A stretch of DNA of 64,000 nt from Sthenelais limicola (taxonomy: Eukaryota > Annelida > Polychaeta > Phyllodocida > Sigalionidae). Below are positions 10,080 through 19,006 of the stretch, one piece after another. The notes beneath the pieces were generated by a model, which had not been told where the DNA came from, searched no databases, and saw nothing but the letters and a program-made list of their open reading frames with translations. The position numbers and the translations under genes are program-made. The stretch's first letter is position 1, and each line of letters starts with the position of its first letter. The DNA lies in NCBI GenBank assembly GCA_942159475.1, contig OW804095.1, positions 64,880,773 through 64,944,772 on the forward strand, written 5' to 3'.

Positions 10080-10442
10080 ACTACCCTGACAGGCCCCAAA
10101 CTAACTTCCAATAAGGGTAATGAGTGTCCACCTCTCAAACCCTCAATTGTTCCTCAACAGCTTCACTTATCTATTGTGTGCCGAGCTTTCTGCTCTATTT
10201 GGACAAGTTCCATAATGATAATTGTCTATCTAATAGCTTATATATGTGTATGTATACACATATATATATACACATATTTCTACACAAATCCTATGATTGT
10301 GTAATTAAAATGTACTATTTAATACCATTATAGGTTATTATCTATTGAGTAACCTCATACATTACTGTACAATTGTTACTATACTGACCATCTTGCTACG
10401 GAAAATCAGAAAATTTACTGACACCAGAATATATAGAGGCGG

Positions 10443-10590
10443 CCATTAGATCGTTGACCTAATGGTCGATTGTTACCTCTATATACTTGTACCACTGTGT
10501 CCAGTAGGGCGTGAGATCCTCCCAATAGGGAGATTGACCCACTGACCATGTCCTCCCCGTCATAATAAAAGTAACAACAACAACAACAAA
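10443..10590 (+). other. LINE 3' UTR hairpins and (AAC)n tail
   Basis: Two hairpins follow the RT: CCATTAG/CTAATGG (10443-10449 with 10459-10465) and CTCCC-AATA-GGGAG (10519-10532). A short AAC microsatellite lies at about 10573-10590. CR1/L2-type LINEs often end in a stem-loop recognised by their RT and a short tandem repeat instead of poly(A). This marks the likely 3' end of the element. Confidence 0.6.
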
Positions 10591-11690
10591 TTCATTTTCA
10601 AGGAGAGAAACCTGAAAAAGTACTCCTTTTTTTATTTTCAAGGTCCTTGATTGCACCTGGAAAAAAAACCCTTTCCTTGAAATTGGGAATGAGCATTCTC
10701 TGAGACGGGAAGTCATGTGATAGCAGGTGGCGCTGCAAACCAGGGATTGCATTTTTAGCAATATTGGGTGCATGTGCCATATAGAGTTCCATAGTAAACT
10801 TGTGAGATGTAATCCTCCGAAAAATATAGAAAACATTTTTCAAGTAATAATCACTTTCAGTGACACCAAGTTTGATTATTGCAAGTATCACATACATTGA
10901 GAGCGGAACAATTTCTCACCGATTTCATGTAGAAACTTGGGGATTTTAATATGGGAGCACATATATAGCCGAGGTCTATATGCAATCCCTGCCAAATTCT
11001 ATCAAATATATTGAAATAAAGCTCAAAGGGATATCAGTATTAGGATATATAGGGCCTACCGTATGTAAAAGAAATTTTCCTGATAGACAGCATAACATGA
11101 TTATAAAATCCAGAATTAATTAATGAGAACACTGCCAAGTCGGCAGGAAGGCTTCCTAGTCAAGTTGGACCAGTATCAGGACGGACCAGGCAGGTTAGTC
11201 AGGTCGGACCAGGGGTTTAGTTAGGTCGGACCAGGGGGTTGGTCAGCTAGGACCACCGGATCGATTAATTCAGACCAGGGATGTTTTTTTCCCCCCAACA
11301 CCGGGTCTTTATTAGAAGTAGACAAAGACAGCAGGAAGAAGTGTTCACAAATGTACATCACTTCTTATTCAAGATCAAAAATAAAACTTTTTTATTTTCC
11401 ACTCAAACTTTTGTTGCTTATGAACGTGTTGCAGCCCAGGTCTCCACAGAATTTTCGTTGGTCTCTGAGATTGATATTTGTCAGGGCCCAGCGGTCTGCA
11501 AAGAAATATCAAAGTGATAAAATGTTCAAAGTGCACTGGACCACGGGAACCCTGTCTATGAACCAGACTTTTTTTTTTGTCTCTGTAAAATCTTTTCGGT
11601 CTCCACTGTTACAATATGGCAGAGAATGACGGTCTCTCATTTCCAAATTCACTATGTTGCACACTGTAAACAGCACACTGTATTCACTAT
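10591..11690. other. Non-coding sequence
   Basis: No gene is supported. A short imperfect tandem repeat lies at about 11155-11280. Confidence 0.5.
11155..11280 (+). repeat. Imperfect ~30-bp tandem repeat (GGTCGGACCAGG)
   Basis: GGACGGACCAGGCAGG, GGTCGGACCAGGGGTT, GGTCGGACCAGGGGGT and AGCTAGGACCACCGG-like units recur about every 28-33 bases, giving three to four diverged copies. Confidence 0.6.
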
Positions 11691-11789
11691 AAACCTAAAC
11701 CTAAATTGGTTGTCCTAAGTCAGTAAAGGTACCGGTAGTAGTGGAGTGTCCCTAGTAAAAACTGACTAATAAAAGTAATTACTTGACTA
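11691..11789 (+). repeat. Interspersed repeat, copy 1
   Basis: The segment runs from AAACCTAAACCTAAATTGG through GTCCTAAGTCAGTAAA to ACTAATAAAAGTAATTACTTGACTA. It recurs with substitutions at 26418-26520 and belongs to an unclassified interspersed family. Confidence 0.65.
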
Positions 11790-11815
11790 TGGTACTATTG
11801 TAATGTTCCACCTAA

Positions 11816-12205
11816 TGGGCCGTTTCCACAGGTCGGAATAAGCCTTACATCCCAATCGGTTTACAAAAAAAAAACAATCATTAATTCCGGTTTGGCTCCA
11901 TCGGAACGGAATATCACCGTTGGAATCAGGGTCGGAATAATTTAGGCGAACAGAGCGAACCAAGGGCTAAAAACGATAATCCGACTGGTTGAATTCTCAT
12001 TGGTTTCGGTCAGTTTTTTTCATGAAACCGATGGAAGCCGAACAGATGTTCTGGGCAGTTGTGACAAGTTATGTCGGCTCGGATCGGTCAGAATAGCATC
12101 TATTTGCATGAGAAACCTATGGAAACCTATGAAAACCGATGTGCTTGGTTTCTTATTAAAACCAATTGCAGCCGAAGGCTTATTCTGACCTGTGGAAGTG
12201 GCCAA
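11816..12205. mobile_element. 390-bp Harbinger-like MITE
   Basis: About 30-bp imperfect terminal inverted repeats occur at both ends. The left end starts TGGGCCGTTTCCACAGGTC. The right end is GACCTGTGGAAGTGGCCAA, read outward as its complement. Both reach GGAATAAGCCTT/AAGGCTTATTC. Each end is flanked by TAA (11813-11815 and 12206-12208), a TWA target duplication of the PIF/Harbinger type, and GGGCC-like termini fit that superfamily. The interior has no transposase and is itself rich in AAACCGATGG/TCGGTTT self-complementary words. Confidence 0.65.
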
Positions 12206-12229
12206 TAAAGCACCAGGCTGTAGCTTCCC

Positions 12230-12292
12230 GAGATCCTAGCGCCCCAGCCTTGGATCGAAGCGGCCACCGCCTGGACCGAAGCGCCCAGACAG
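12230..12292 (-). repeat. CTTGGATCGAAGCGC repeat, copy 1
   Basis: CCCAGCCTTGGATCGAAGCG is followed by CCTGGACCGAAGCGCCC. The reverse complement of this module (GGGCGCTTCGATCCAAG) is duplicated at 26528-26577. Confidence 0.55.
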
Positions 12293-13639
12293 TTAACACT
12301 AAACCATGGCGGACTTTGGTGAGTAGTACCAAAATTAACACCAGGTGGCCAGGCGGCCTACCGGCCCTAGGTCAGAGGTTAGCAGGGTTCATATACACAT
12401 GTACGCTATAGTTCAGGTGAATCGTTCATGAATATAAATGGTTTTGATGTCATTTTTTAGAATTATGAAATGGAGTGAGTGAGTGAGTAATGGTTGCTTA
12501 ATGCCATGACGACATCCACGTGGAGTCATATTCATGGCAATGAGAGTTAGTGAAATGGGATGAGATGAGGAAAGTGATTTAGTTTACAGTCCAAATTATG
12601 AAATGGAGCCATGTAATTATGAAATGGAGCCATGTAGAGTATTGTTCTAGGATTACATTTCTTGTCTTCACTTCAAATTAATTTCTCTGTATAAACGGCC
12701 TTTTTCTCTTCATCAGACACTGGTTCTAGTTATCGTTTTGGTTGTCATTTATTTCCTGATCTATTAGCTTGTCTAATCAGTATATATGTGGCATAATTAT
12801 GAGTAATTCTCCCCATCGAGCATCATTTGGTTTTCCAGCCTAGGGTGTCTACAACCTGTATTTGGGATGATTGCACACAATAATAACCATTTTATTTGAA
12901 TCCTTGGCCGAAATGAGGCTTTGGGAAGCCTACTTTCATAGATCCTAGGCCAGAATCTTTGCCGCTATTGCAATATAAGTGCTTTTTCAGGCTAGAAAAT
13001 AAGTAATAATTAAGGAATTTGAATATAATACACAGGTGCATTTAGAAAATATATTAGTTCTGCTGACGAAAAATGGTTCCAACACATGCACACATGTTGA
13101 TTATTATGAAAAACACAATATTTAAGAAATCTCCAGTCTAAACTGATATAGACACAGAAAATATCATTTTGGAATATTTGTGTCGCATCATATATTTCCA
13201 TATTAGCTTCAAAATAATGAAATATCCCAAGAGTCAGCATTAATATTAACTTGCACTTAGTATTGGTGGACGGAAGATGCATATGTATGCATATTTTGAT
13301 AAAAAATAAAAGTTACTAGCCCACGATATCTCTATATAAACCTTTCATTCCCTTAGATAAAATTGCTTGGACTGGTATGGGAATGTTTTATGTCACGTTA
13401 TGACATGTGATATATCTCCAATAGTTTTTCTAAAAAACATTTTCATGTAATTTCAACCTTTCTAACAATCATTTAGACCTGCTTGAAAATGGTGAAAAAT
13501 ATAAATATGATTAAATATTGATGATATTAAATTAAGAAGTGTTTGTGTACCAATGTCGCCGTTACGCCATAATTATTACAAATAAAGAGATGATTAAATA
13601 TCCCATGAAACTTCCCATGATCCTATGAAACACAGCGGT
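12293..13639. other. Non-coding sequence
   Basis: No gene is seen. It contains a short direct duplication, AATTATGAAATGGAGCCATG, at about 12594-12635. Confidence 0.5.
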
Positions 13640-13670
13640 TTTAGTTCTTAGAATACAGCTTACGCTGCGA

Positions 13671-13753
13671 AGTCGGGCCCATCATCCAGTGGAACTCCCC
13701 CGTTCCTTGAACACCGAACTGCTAAGTCGGACCCCTCATCAGGTGGAACTCCC
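13671..13753 (-). repeat. Doubled motif in RLE-LINE 3' UTR
   Basis: AAGTCGGGCCCATCATCC(A)GTGGAACTCCC at 13671-13699 recurs in altered form at 13726-13753. In element orientation this lies between the stop codon and the 3' end, where RLE LINEs usually carry the RT-recognised RNA structure. Confidence 0.6.
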
Positions 13754-13834
13754 TTTCATCAACCGTTTCGGCGCGTACCACTACGGTCTCCGGGGGCGCG
13801 CCGACTGAGGTGATCAGACTCAGCCAGGGTCCGA

Positions 13835-16800
13835 CTAGCTCTTCCATGGCTCCTCCCTCTTCCTCCATATCCAGCAGGATGCCTCTTCTGCCTTCCGTCC
13901 TACTACACCAACTAGCTTCTTTCTGTCTGTTCCAGTGAGGCCTAGGAAGCCCAGTGTTTTCCAGAGGGAGTTGGATGCGAAGCCTCGGCAGCCTACCTCG
14001 ACTGGGAAGTTCCAAGCCTTCCAGTTGTTTCCTAGGCACGCCTCGACCAATCCTTGGTACTTCTCCCTCTTTCTTTCATGGGCTTCCTCCAGTCTGGTCT
14101 CCCATGGCACTGTTAACTCCACTAGAACCACTTGCCTCGTACCTGGAGACCACAGCACAATGTCAGGTCGCAGTGTTGTTATTGCCACTTGTCTTGGGAA
14201 TGTTGATCTCCCAGAGACGTCAGCTTGCATCTGCCAGTCATTGGCTGTTGCCAGGATGCCGCTTGGTGGTCTGTTTGAGCTGCCTTTTGTTCCACCTCTT
14301 ACGAAGTTGATAAACTTGGGCCCTTTCTCGATCTTTCTCTTCTTTCTCCGATGTAAATCCAGGGCTGCGCAGATCTCCCGCAGAACTTGGTCGTGGCGCC
14401 ATGTGTAGCGCCCTCCTGTTAGTGCGACATTGCATGCTGACAGCACATGCTCCAGATTAGCTGGTCTTCCACACAACTTGCAGTTTGGATCCTCCGCTAA
14501 TCCCCAGATCCTGAGATTACTTGGTGAAGGCAGCACGTCGTAGACCGATCGGAGCAGGAATGATAGTTTATACCCGTCCATCTTCCAGATGTCCTTCCAG
14601 GACATGCTCCTGGGTCGGGCTTGCTCCCATCTGGTCGATTGTCCTTGCTGGCTCATTCCTACTGCCTTAGTAACTCGAGCCTCTTCCTCTGTCAGTCGCA
14701 CTTCTTTCAGGATGAGTTCTCTCTTGCCCCGCTTGCTTGCTGTTGTCCATGAGGCTCTGGGTATTGAGCCAAACCCCAATCTACCTGTTGCGACTGTGCC
14801 AATAATCTCTTTATGGCGCAGTCGACTCTCGGCGTCCTCAATGGCTGTGCTTGCTTTCCATTTCCGTCCCGTCCTGACATCAATCCTGGCTTCTCGTACC
14901 ATGGTGTCCTCACTATCCCGGAACATCAATGCCTGCCGTGCTTTGGTCACTTTGAACTCCTCTGTGATTGACATTAGTGGTAGTTGCAGTTTGGAGCTCC
15001 TGCTGTACAGTCCAATGCTGCTGAATGACTTTGGCACTCCGAGCCATCTACGTAGGTGATGGTTGAATAGACGCTCTAGGCTCTCAACCCTTGTCATTGG
15101 TACTTCATACATTAGCAGGGGCCATGTCATCCTTGGGAGGACTCCGTGTTGGTAACACCATGCTTTGTATCTCCCGGGTAGTCCAGATTTCTCTATGGTG
15201 TCCATCCACTGCTTGGCTTTCTGTATCATCTCGTCGATGCTATCCTTGTCCACCAGGGTATCCTTGAACCACTTGCCCAAGCTTTTCACAGGTGCTTCGC
15301 TAAGAGTAGGTATTATAGCATCAGCTATCCTGAACTTGAATCTGTCCTGGACCTTGCCCCACTTGAGTACGACGCTTCTTGACTTACTTGGTTTGAATTT
15401 CATCCGTGCCCAGTGTATCAACTCCGTTAGATCCTCCAGCATCCATCGGCCCTCTACAACACTCTTTGCTGTGATGGTCATGTCGTCCATGAAGGCTCTT
15501 GTTGGGGGCTGTATTACTCCTGATTCGAGGACCGGTCCTCGGCTCTTTTTCTCTGCCGACTTGACTATTAAATTCATTGCTATCGAGAAGAGGACTACAG
15601 ATATGGTGCACCCGGTGACGATTCCGACCTCTAGTCGCTGCCAATCTGTTGTGTAGTCTGCAACGGTGAATCGCATGATGAAATTATCGAAGTAGTGTTT
15701 CAGTAGCCCCCTGATCTTCTCTGGGATGTGATACTTCGCCAGTGTTAGGTCTACCAATTTGTGCGGTATACTTCCATATGCATTTGCTAGGTCTAGCCAG
15801 ATCACGGCCAGGTCTCCCTTGTTCTTCTTGATTTCACTGATTATCTTGGTAAGGACGCCAGTGTGTTCCAGACAGCCAGGTACTCCTGGTACGCCTCCCT
15901 TCTGTACTGATGTGTCAATGTACTTGTTTCCCAGGAGATATGCCATCATTCGTTTTGCCAAAACGGCGAGGAACAGCTTTCCTTCAACGTTTAGCAAGGA
16001 AATGGTCCTGAACTGTCCCAGAGATGAAGATCTTTCCTCCTTTGGGATGAAACAGCCCTCTGCTTTTAGCCATTCTGCTGGCAATTGGCCCCGCTTCCAT
16101 ATCACTTTCATGGCCTTCCATAACTCCTTCACGATCCTTGGGCAGTTCTTATAAACCCTGTATGGTACTCCATTTGGGCCTGGTGCTGAAGATGTTCTGG
16201 CTTTCTTGAGGATTGCGTTCACTTCACTGAGCTTTGGTTCTGAGCAATCCAGAGCGTGTGTTGGTTCATCTGGATTCATCAACTTTGGGTGGTCCTCTAA
16301 TCCCTGCTCCCTGTCTGGGTCGCTGTGTGTCTTCCTAAGATGTCCTTCGACCTCTTCCTTTGGACAGTCCAGCCTGCCTGATCTCTTATCCCCAAGCAGT
16401 TTCTTTACAAAACCGAATGGGTTTGCAGTGAACTGCCCCTGTCGCTTCATCCTCTCCTTCCTATTCTTCCTTTTGTTCTCTGCCCTCCTCAGTGATTTTA
16501 TCTGGTTCCTTGCCTCATCTCTCAGTTGTCTCAATCCATCTTTCTCCTCCTCGCTAGCTTTCAGATAAAGCTTTCTGTATCCCCGCAGTTCTTTCCTCAA
16601 TTTTCTGATGGTTTTCTCTCGTCGGTTTTCTTGACTCTGTGATTTTGATGGAGGGCCTCCACTGCTCTTAGGTGACTCTCCGAACCGATCCAGTCCCATG
16701 GTGTGTATTATGGTAGATATGGATTTCACCTTCCTGTCTACATTCCCTGCGAGAGTGGTTCCCAATACCTTTGCTACGTCATCATCAAAATTCTCCCATT

Positions 16801-17245
16801 CCTTCTTGTCAGATGTTGACGGCCAGTTGATGCGTGCCTTTGTACTCATGGTTGAGTTGGCTCCTTCTTCCATTTCCAATGGTCTGTTGTTGTTCTCGCC
16901 TGCTGGATATGATGTTTCCCTGCTGCCCGAATCCCTTGACTCGTCTACTTGGAGGCTTTGAGCACTGTGGTGTGTTTCCTGGCCCATCTCCTCCTCCGTC
17001 TCACCAGAGATCTCTGTGCGTTGTGTCTGAGTAACCCGGGTAGAGCAGCCCATTTTGGTCCGATGTATCTTCAATCCAACTTCATTCTTACAAACTTTCC
17101 CACACCCACAGATTCTGGAAGAATCAGTGGTCTGTCTCATTGTCCGTGGTTGGTTCCGTTCTACTCCGTGTGTGTCTGCCTGTGGTCGATCATCCTCCCC
17201 CGCTCTCGCACGACCTTGAGGGTATATCTCTATATATCTGTCCAT
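13835..17245 (-). CDS. RLE-type LINE polyprotein (zinc finger-RT-endonuclease)
   Basis: The reading frame is open from 17335, but its first ATG is at 17243-17245, giving about 1136 residues. The numbering below counts from the open frame at 17335, so subtract 30 for the ATG. A CCHC-like finger lies at 78-97 (C-x3-C-x8-H-x5-C). A basic Lys/Arg-rich helix region is at 235-300. RT motifs are TSSAPGPNGVPYRVYK (381-396), WLDLANAYGSIPH (513-525, catalytic D515) and FMDD (615-618). The last is a variant of the usual YADD box with the Asp pair kept. Next are a C-x2-C-x7-H-x4-C knuckle (952-968) and an endonuclease core, RPDIVLW...LVELTVPWE (D1058, E1073) with KREKY. No stop interrupts it. This is the Hero/NeSL/R2 organisation. 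Such elements are often target-site specific, but the target was not identified. Confidence 0.85.
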   Translation of the reverse strand: MDRYIEIYPQGRARAGEDDRPQADTHGVERNQPRTMRQTTDSSRICGCGKVCKNEVGLKIHRTKMGCSTRVTQTQRTEISGETEEEMGQETHHSAQSLQVDESRDSGSRETSYPAGENNNRPLEMEEGANSTMSTKARINWPSTSDKKEWENFDDDVAKVLGTTLAGNVDRKVKSISTIIHTMGLDRFGESPKSSGGPPSKSQSQENRREKTIRKLRKELRGYRKLYLKASEEEKDGLRQLRDEARNQIKSLRRAENKRKNRKERMKRQGQFTANPFGFVKKLLGDKRSGRLDCPKEEVEGHLRKTHSDPDREQGLEDHPKLMNPDEPTHALDCSEPKLSEVNAILKKARTSSAPGPNGVPYRVYKNCPRIVKELWKAMKVIWKRGQLPAEWLKAEGCFIPKEERSSSLGQFRTISLLNVEGKLFLAVLAKRMMAYLLGNKYIDTSVQKGGVPGVPGCLEHTGVLTKIISEIKKNKGDLAVIWLDLANAYGSIPHKLVDLTLAKYHIPEKIRGLLKHYFDNFIMRFTVADYTTDWQRLEVGIVTGCTISVVLFSIAMNLIVKSAEKKSRGPVLESGVIQPPTRAFMDDMTITAKSVVEGRWMLEDLTELIHWARMKFKPSKSRSVVLKWGKVQDRFKFRIADAIIPTLSEAPVKSLGKWFKDTLVDKDSIDEMIQKAKQWMDTIEKSGLPGRYKAWCYQHGVLPRMTWPLLMYEVPMTRVESLERLFNHHLRRWLGVPKSFSSIGLYSRSSKLQLPLMSITEEFKVTKARQALMFRDSEDTMVREARIDVRTGRKWKASTAIEDAESRLRHKEIIGTVATGRLGFGSIPRASWTTASKRGKRELILKEVRLTEEEARVTKAVGMSQQGQSTRWEQARPRSMSWKDIWKMDGYKLSFLLRSVYDVLPSPSNLRIWGLAEDPNCKLCGRPANLEHVLSACNVALTGGRYTWRHDQVLREICAALDLHRRKKRKIEKGPKFINFVRGGTKGSSNRPPSGILATANDWQMQADVSGRSTFPRQVAITTLRPDIVLWSPGTRQVVLVELTVPWETRLEEAHERKREKYQGLVEACLGNNWKAWNFPVEVGCRGFASNSLWKTLGFLGLTGTDRKKLVGVVGRKAEEASCWIWRKREEPWKS

Positions 17246-17436
17246 AGCTTGTGTATATGGGTCTCCATCACTGGAGTTGTACGCCGACCTGCCAGGCCAT
17301 TGTACCCCTGTTGTCGGCCTGTTCCCGGCAGTCAACAGTCTTTCCTAGTAGTCACCGTCCTTTCCACGGTTGCCAATTAGTCTTTCCTAATAGTCACCAG
17401 AATATCTGGGTGTGATAGTTATAGTCTGGGTGTTAT

Positions 17437-17599
17437 AATTATAGTCAATTTGATTGAAGTTAATTTGGGAAAGAGTCACGCCACCTGTCTGAAAATAGGA
17501 ACACTACCGCCACCTACAGGCTCCTGGGCAAACCCATATGACTCAGCAAACTGGACACGGCCATTCTGGCCATTGCTTCAGACCATACAACTTGGTTTT
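17437..17599 (+). repeat. Ngaro split direct repeat A1
   Basis: Left terminal repeat of 163 bp, identical to A2. It begins with the heptamer AATTATA that also ends B1 and B2. Confidence 0.93.
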
Positions 17600-17681
17600 C
17601 AAAATCGAGCTCAATCAGAGCCATCTGCACACATAGGAAGCTAATACTTCCTCAACAAGTAGTATACACCCATACTATACC

Positions 17682-18788
17682 ATGGGAGGAAAGAAGAAAG
17701 CAAGTGAGGCAGGGAAAAAGGCAGATTCGCCTCCCCAAAATGTGGAAGGAAGCCAGAAAGGGAAAGGTGGCACCCAGGCACCTAAGAAGCCCTCAACAGC
17801 CGAAAATGCTAAAGATATCCAGGGCCTTAGAAGTGAGATTGGCGAAATCAAACACATGCTTACTCAAATGGCAAAGAGAAGGCTGAGAGACTTGGAATCC
17901 AGTAGTGAGGACGAAAGTGAGACCACAATAAGGGCACCTAGGACACCTAAAGGCTCGACTCCTAAGAAACAGCAGATACGGAAGGAAACAAGTCTCCCAA
18001 GGTCACAGGCCTCTGACCAGGCGCACCGGCGGGAACAAGAACAAGACAGGGCAACTAGCCTTGATAGGCTGCCAATGTGGAATGAGTCAGCAACATCCTA
18101 TGACCAAACCCATGACGATGATGACCTTCAGCTGAAGATATCCCAGATCCTCAGCGCAGGACTGAATCCACTAGGGGCAGCAAGTAAGGGTAAGGCTCAA
18201 TTTGCTCACTGTCATGTAACACGAGGAAAGAAACGTACAAAAACCTCACTAGGAGAGCTAAATGTTGCTGAATATTGCTGGGGTATGTTCCAAATGTCTA
18301 AGCTATATGTAGGTAAAACTAGAGAGGCAATAAATGATCACATTGAACAAATACTGGAAGATAATATGCTGTACCCTTTTGACAATGTAAGAAATTGGAG
18401 TGAGGAGGTATGCACACGCATTAATGATAAGAGGTTAAACTGGAATGAGACTAATAAAATTGAACTGCTCAGACTTAAGTTGTCACAGGTCGGCGTACAA
18501 TCCCATCAGGAGAAGCAATCCAAAACCGCAGATGGTAAGCAAGACTACTACATGGAGAGTGATGTGGCAGCCGCAAAGCCAGGCCCGCCATGCAGACCCT
18601 TTAACCAAGGTATGTGTACCCAAAAGTCAGACCACGTAGTTAATGGGTTTAGACACCTCCACGTATGTGCCTTTTGTGTATACCAAAAATGCTCACTACT
18701 GAAACACTCAGAAAAGGAGTGTAGGTCAAAGAAATTTAAAGCAGATAAACCAAAGAAGGGAAACGACCAAGGGTCGGGGATAGAGTAG
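17682..18788 (+). CDS. Ngaro Gag-like protein
   Basis: The ATG lies 82 bases after A1, giving 368 residues. A basic, Lys/Ala-rich N-terminus (MGGKKKASEAGKK) and a charged disordered region to about 150 precede a compact middle. The C-terminal part has a Cys/His cluster at about 305-350: C-R-P-F-N-x-G-x-C, then H-x-H-x-C-x2-C and K-C-x4-H-x5-C. This pattern is typical of DIRS/Ngaro Gag and likely binds nucleic acid. Codons for residues 360-361 form part of a slippery heptamer, so a fraction of ribosomes should enter the pol frame before reaching the TAG. Confidence 0.85.
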   Translation: MGGKKKASEAGKKADSPPQNVEGSQKGKGGTQAPKKPSTAENAKDIQGLRSEIGEIKHMLTQMAKRRLRDLESSSEDESETTIRAPRTPKGSTPKKQQIRKETSLPRSQASDQAHRREQEQDRATSLDRLPMWNESATSYDQTHDDDDLQLKISQILSAGLNPLGAASKGKAQFAHCHVTRGKKRTKTSLGELNVAEYCWGMFQMSKLYVGKTREAINDHIEQILEDNMLYPFDNVRNWSEEVCTRINDKRLNWNETNKIELLRLKLSQVGVQSHQEKQSKTADGKQDYYMESDVAAAKPGPPCRPFNQGMCTQKSDHVVNGFRHLHVCAFCVYQKCSLLKHSEKECRSKKFKADKPKKGNDQGSGIE

Positions 18789-18808
18789 ACCTAACTCCTC
18801 CCCGACCT
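18758..18808 (+). promoter_or_regulatory. -1 ribosomal frameshift signal between gag and pol
   Basis: The heptamer G GGA AAC (18758-18764) is in the gag frame as X XXY YYZ, the canonical -1 slippage site. After a spacer of 6-7 bases, GGTCGGGGA (18772-18780) pairs perfectly with TCCCCGACC (18799-18807). The inner stem GAGT/ACTC (18783-18786 with 18794-18797) extends it, and a G-U pair can be added at the base. The gag TAG (18786-18788) lies inside the hairpin. Slipping back one base leads into the pol frame, which stays open from here through the pol ATG at 19007. Slippage, spacer and stem all fit known signals. Its use is inferred. Confidence 0.75.
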
Positions 18809-19006
18809 AGTGATAACAAAGATAGCCCAACATCTCTGAAACCAGTAAAACCTCTGATTCCTAATCCTCTGACAAACGAAAACAGCACAAAAACCCCAGA
18901 AAAACCCTCTGAAAATAGCTTAGCAGAAGAACAAGCAGCAAACTCTAGCTATAGTAATAATGACAGTGAGTGCGAGCAAACATGCCCCTTAGAACAACAC
19001 ATAACA

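Larger units (their letters stand above)
7690..10590 (+). mobile_element. 5'-truncated CR1/L2-type LINE
   Basis: A non-LTR retrotransposon, on the + strand. It retains the last part of an apurinic-like endonuclease, a complete reverse transcriptase, and a 3' UTR with two small hairpins ending in a short (AAC)n tail. The 5' end is missing: the sequence loses recognisable endonuclease similarity upstream of about 7.75 kb. This is the usual result of incomplete target-primed reverse transcription. No target duplication was identified. Confidence 0.8.
13640..17436 (-). mobile_element. R2/NeSL/Hero-type LINE with restriction-like endonuclease
   Basis: One long reverse-strand ORF carries an N-terminal zinc finger, RT, zinc knuckle and C-terminal PD-(D/E)XK-like endonuclease, the plan of the early-branching RLE LINEs. 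The 3' UTR (13640-13834) contains two diverged copies of a 28-bp sequence. The 5' UTR (17246-17436) contains doubled AGTCTTTCCTARTAGTCACC and CTGGGTGTKATARTTATAG motifs. The 5' end abuts the Ngaro element. Outer borders are estimates. Confidence 0.75.

Noticed and set aside
13722..17380. Many plus-strand ORFs of 60-163 codons
   Set aside because: They are antisense shadows of the reverse-strand RLE LINE polyprotein.
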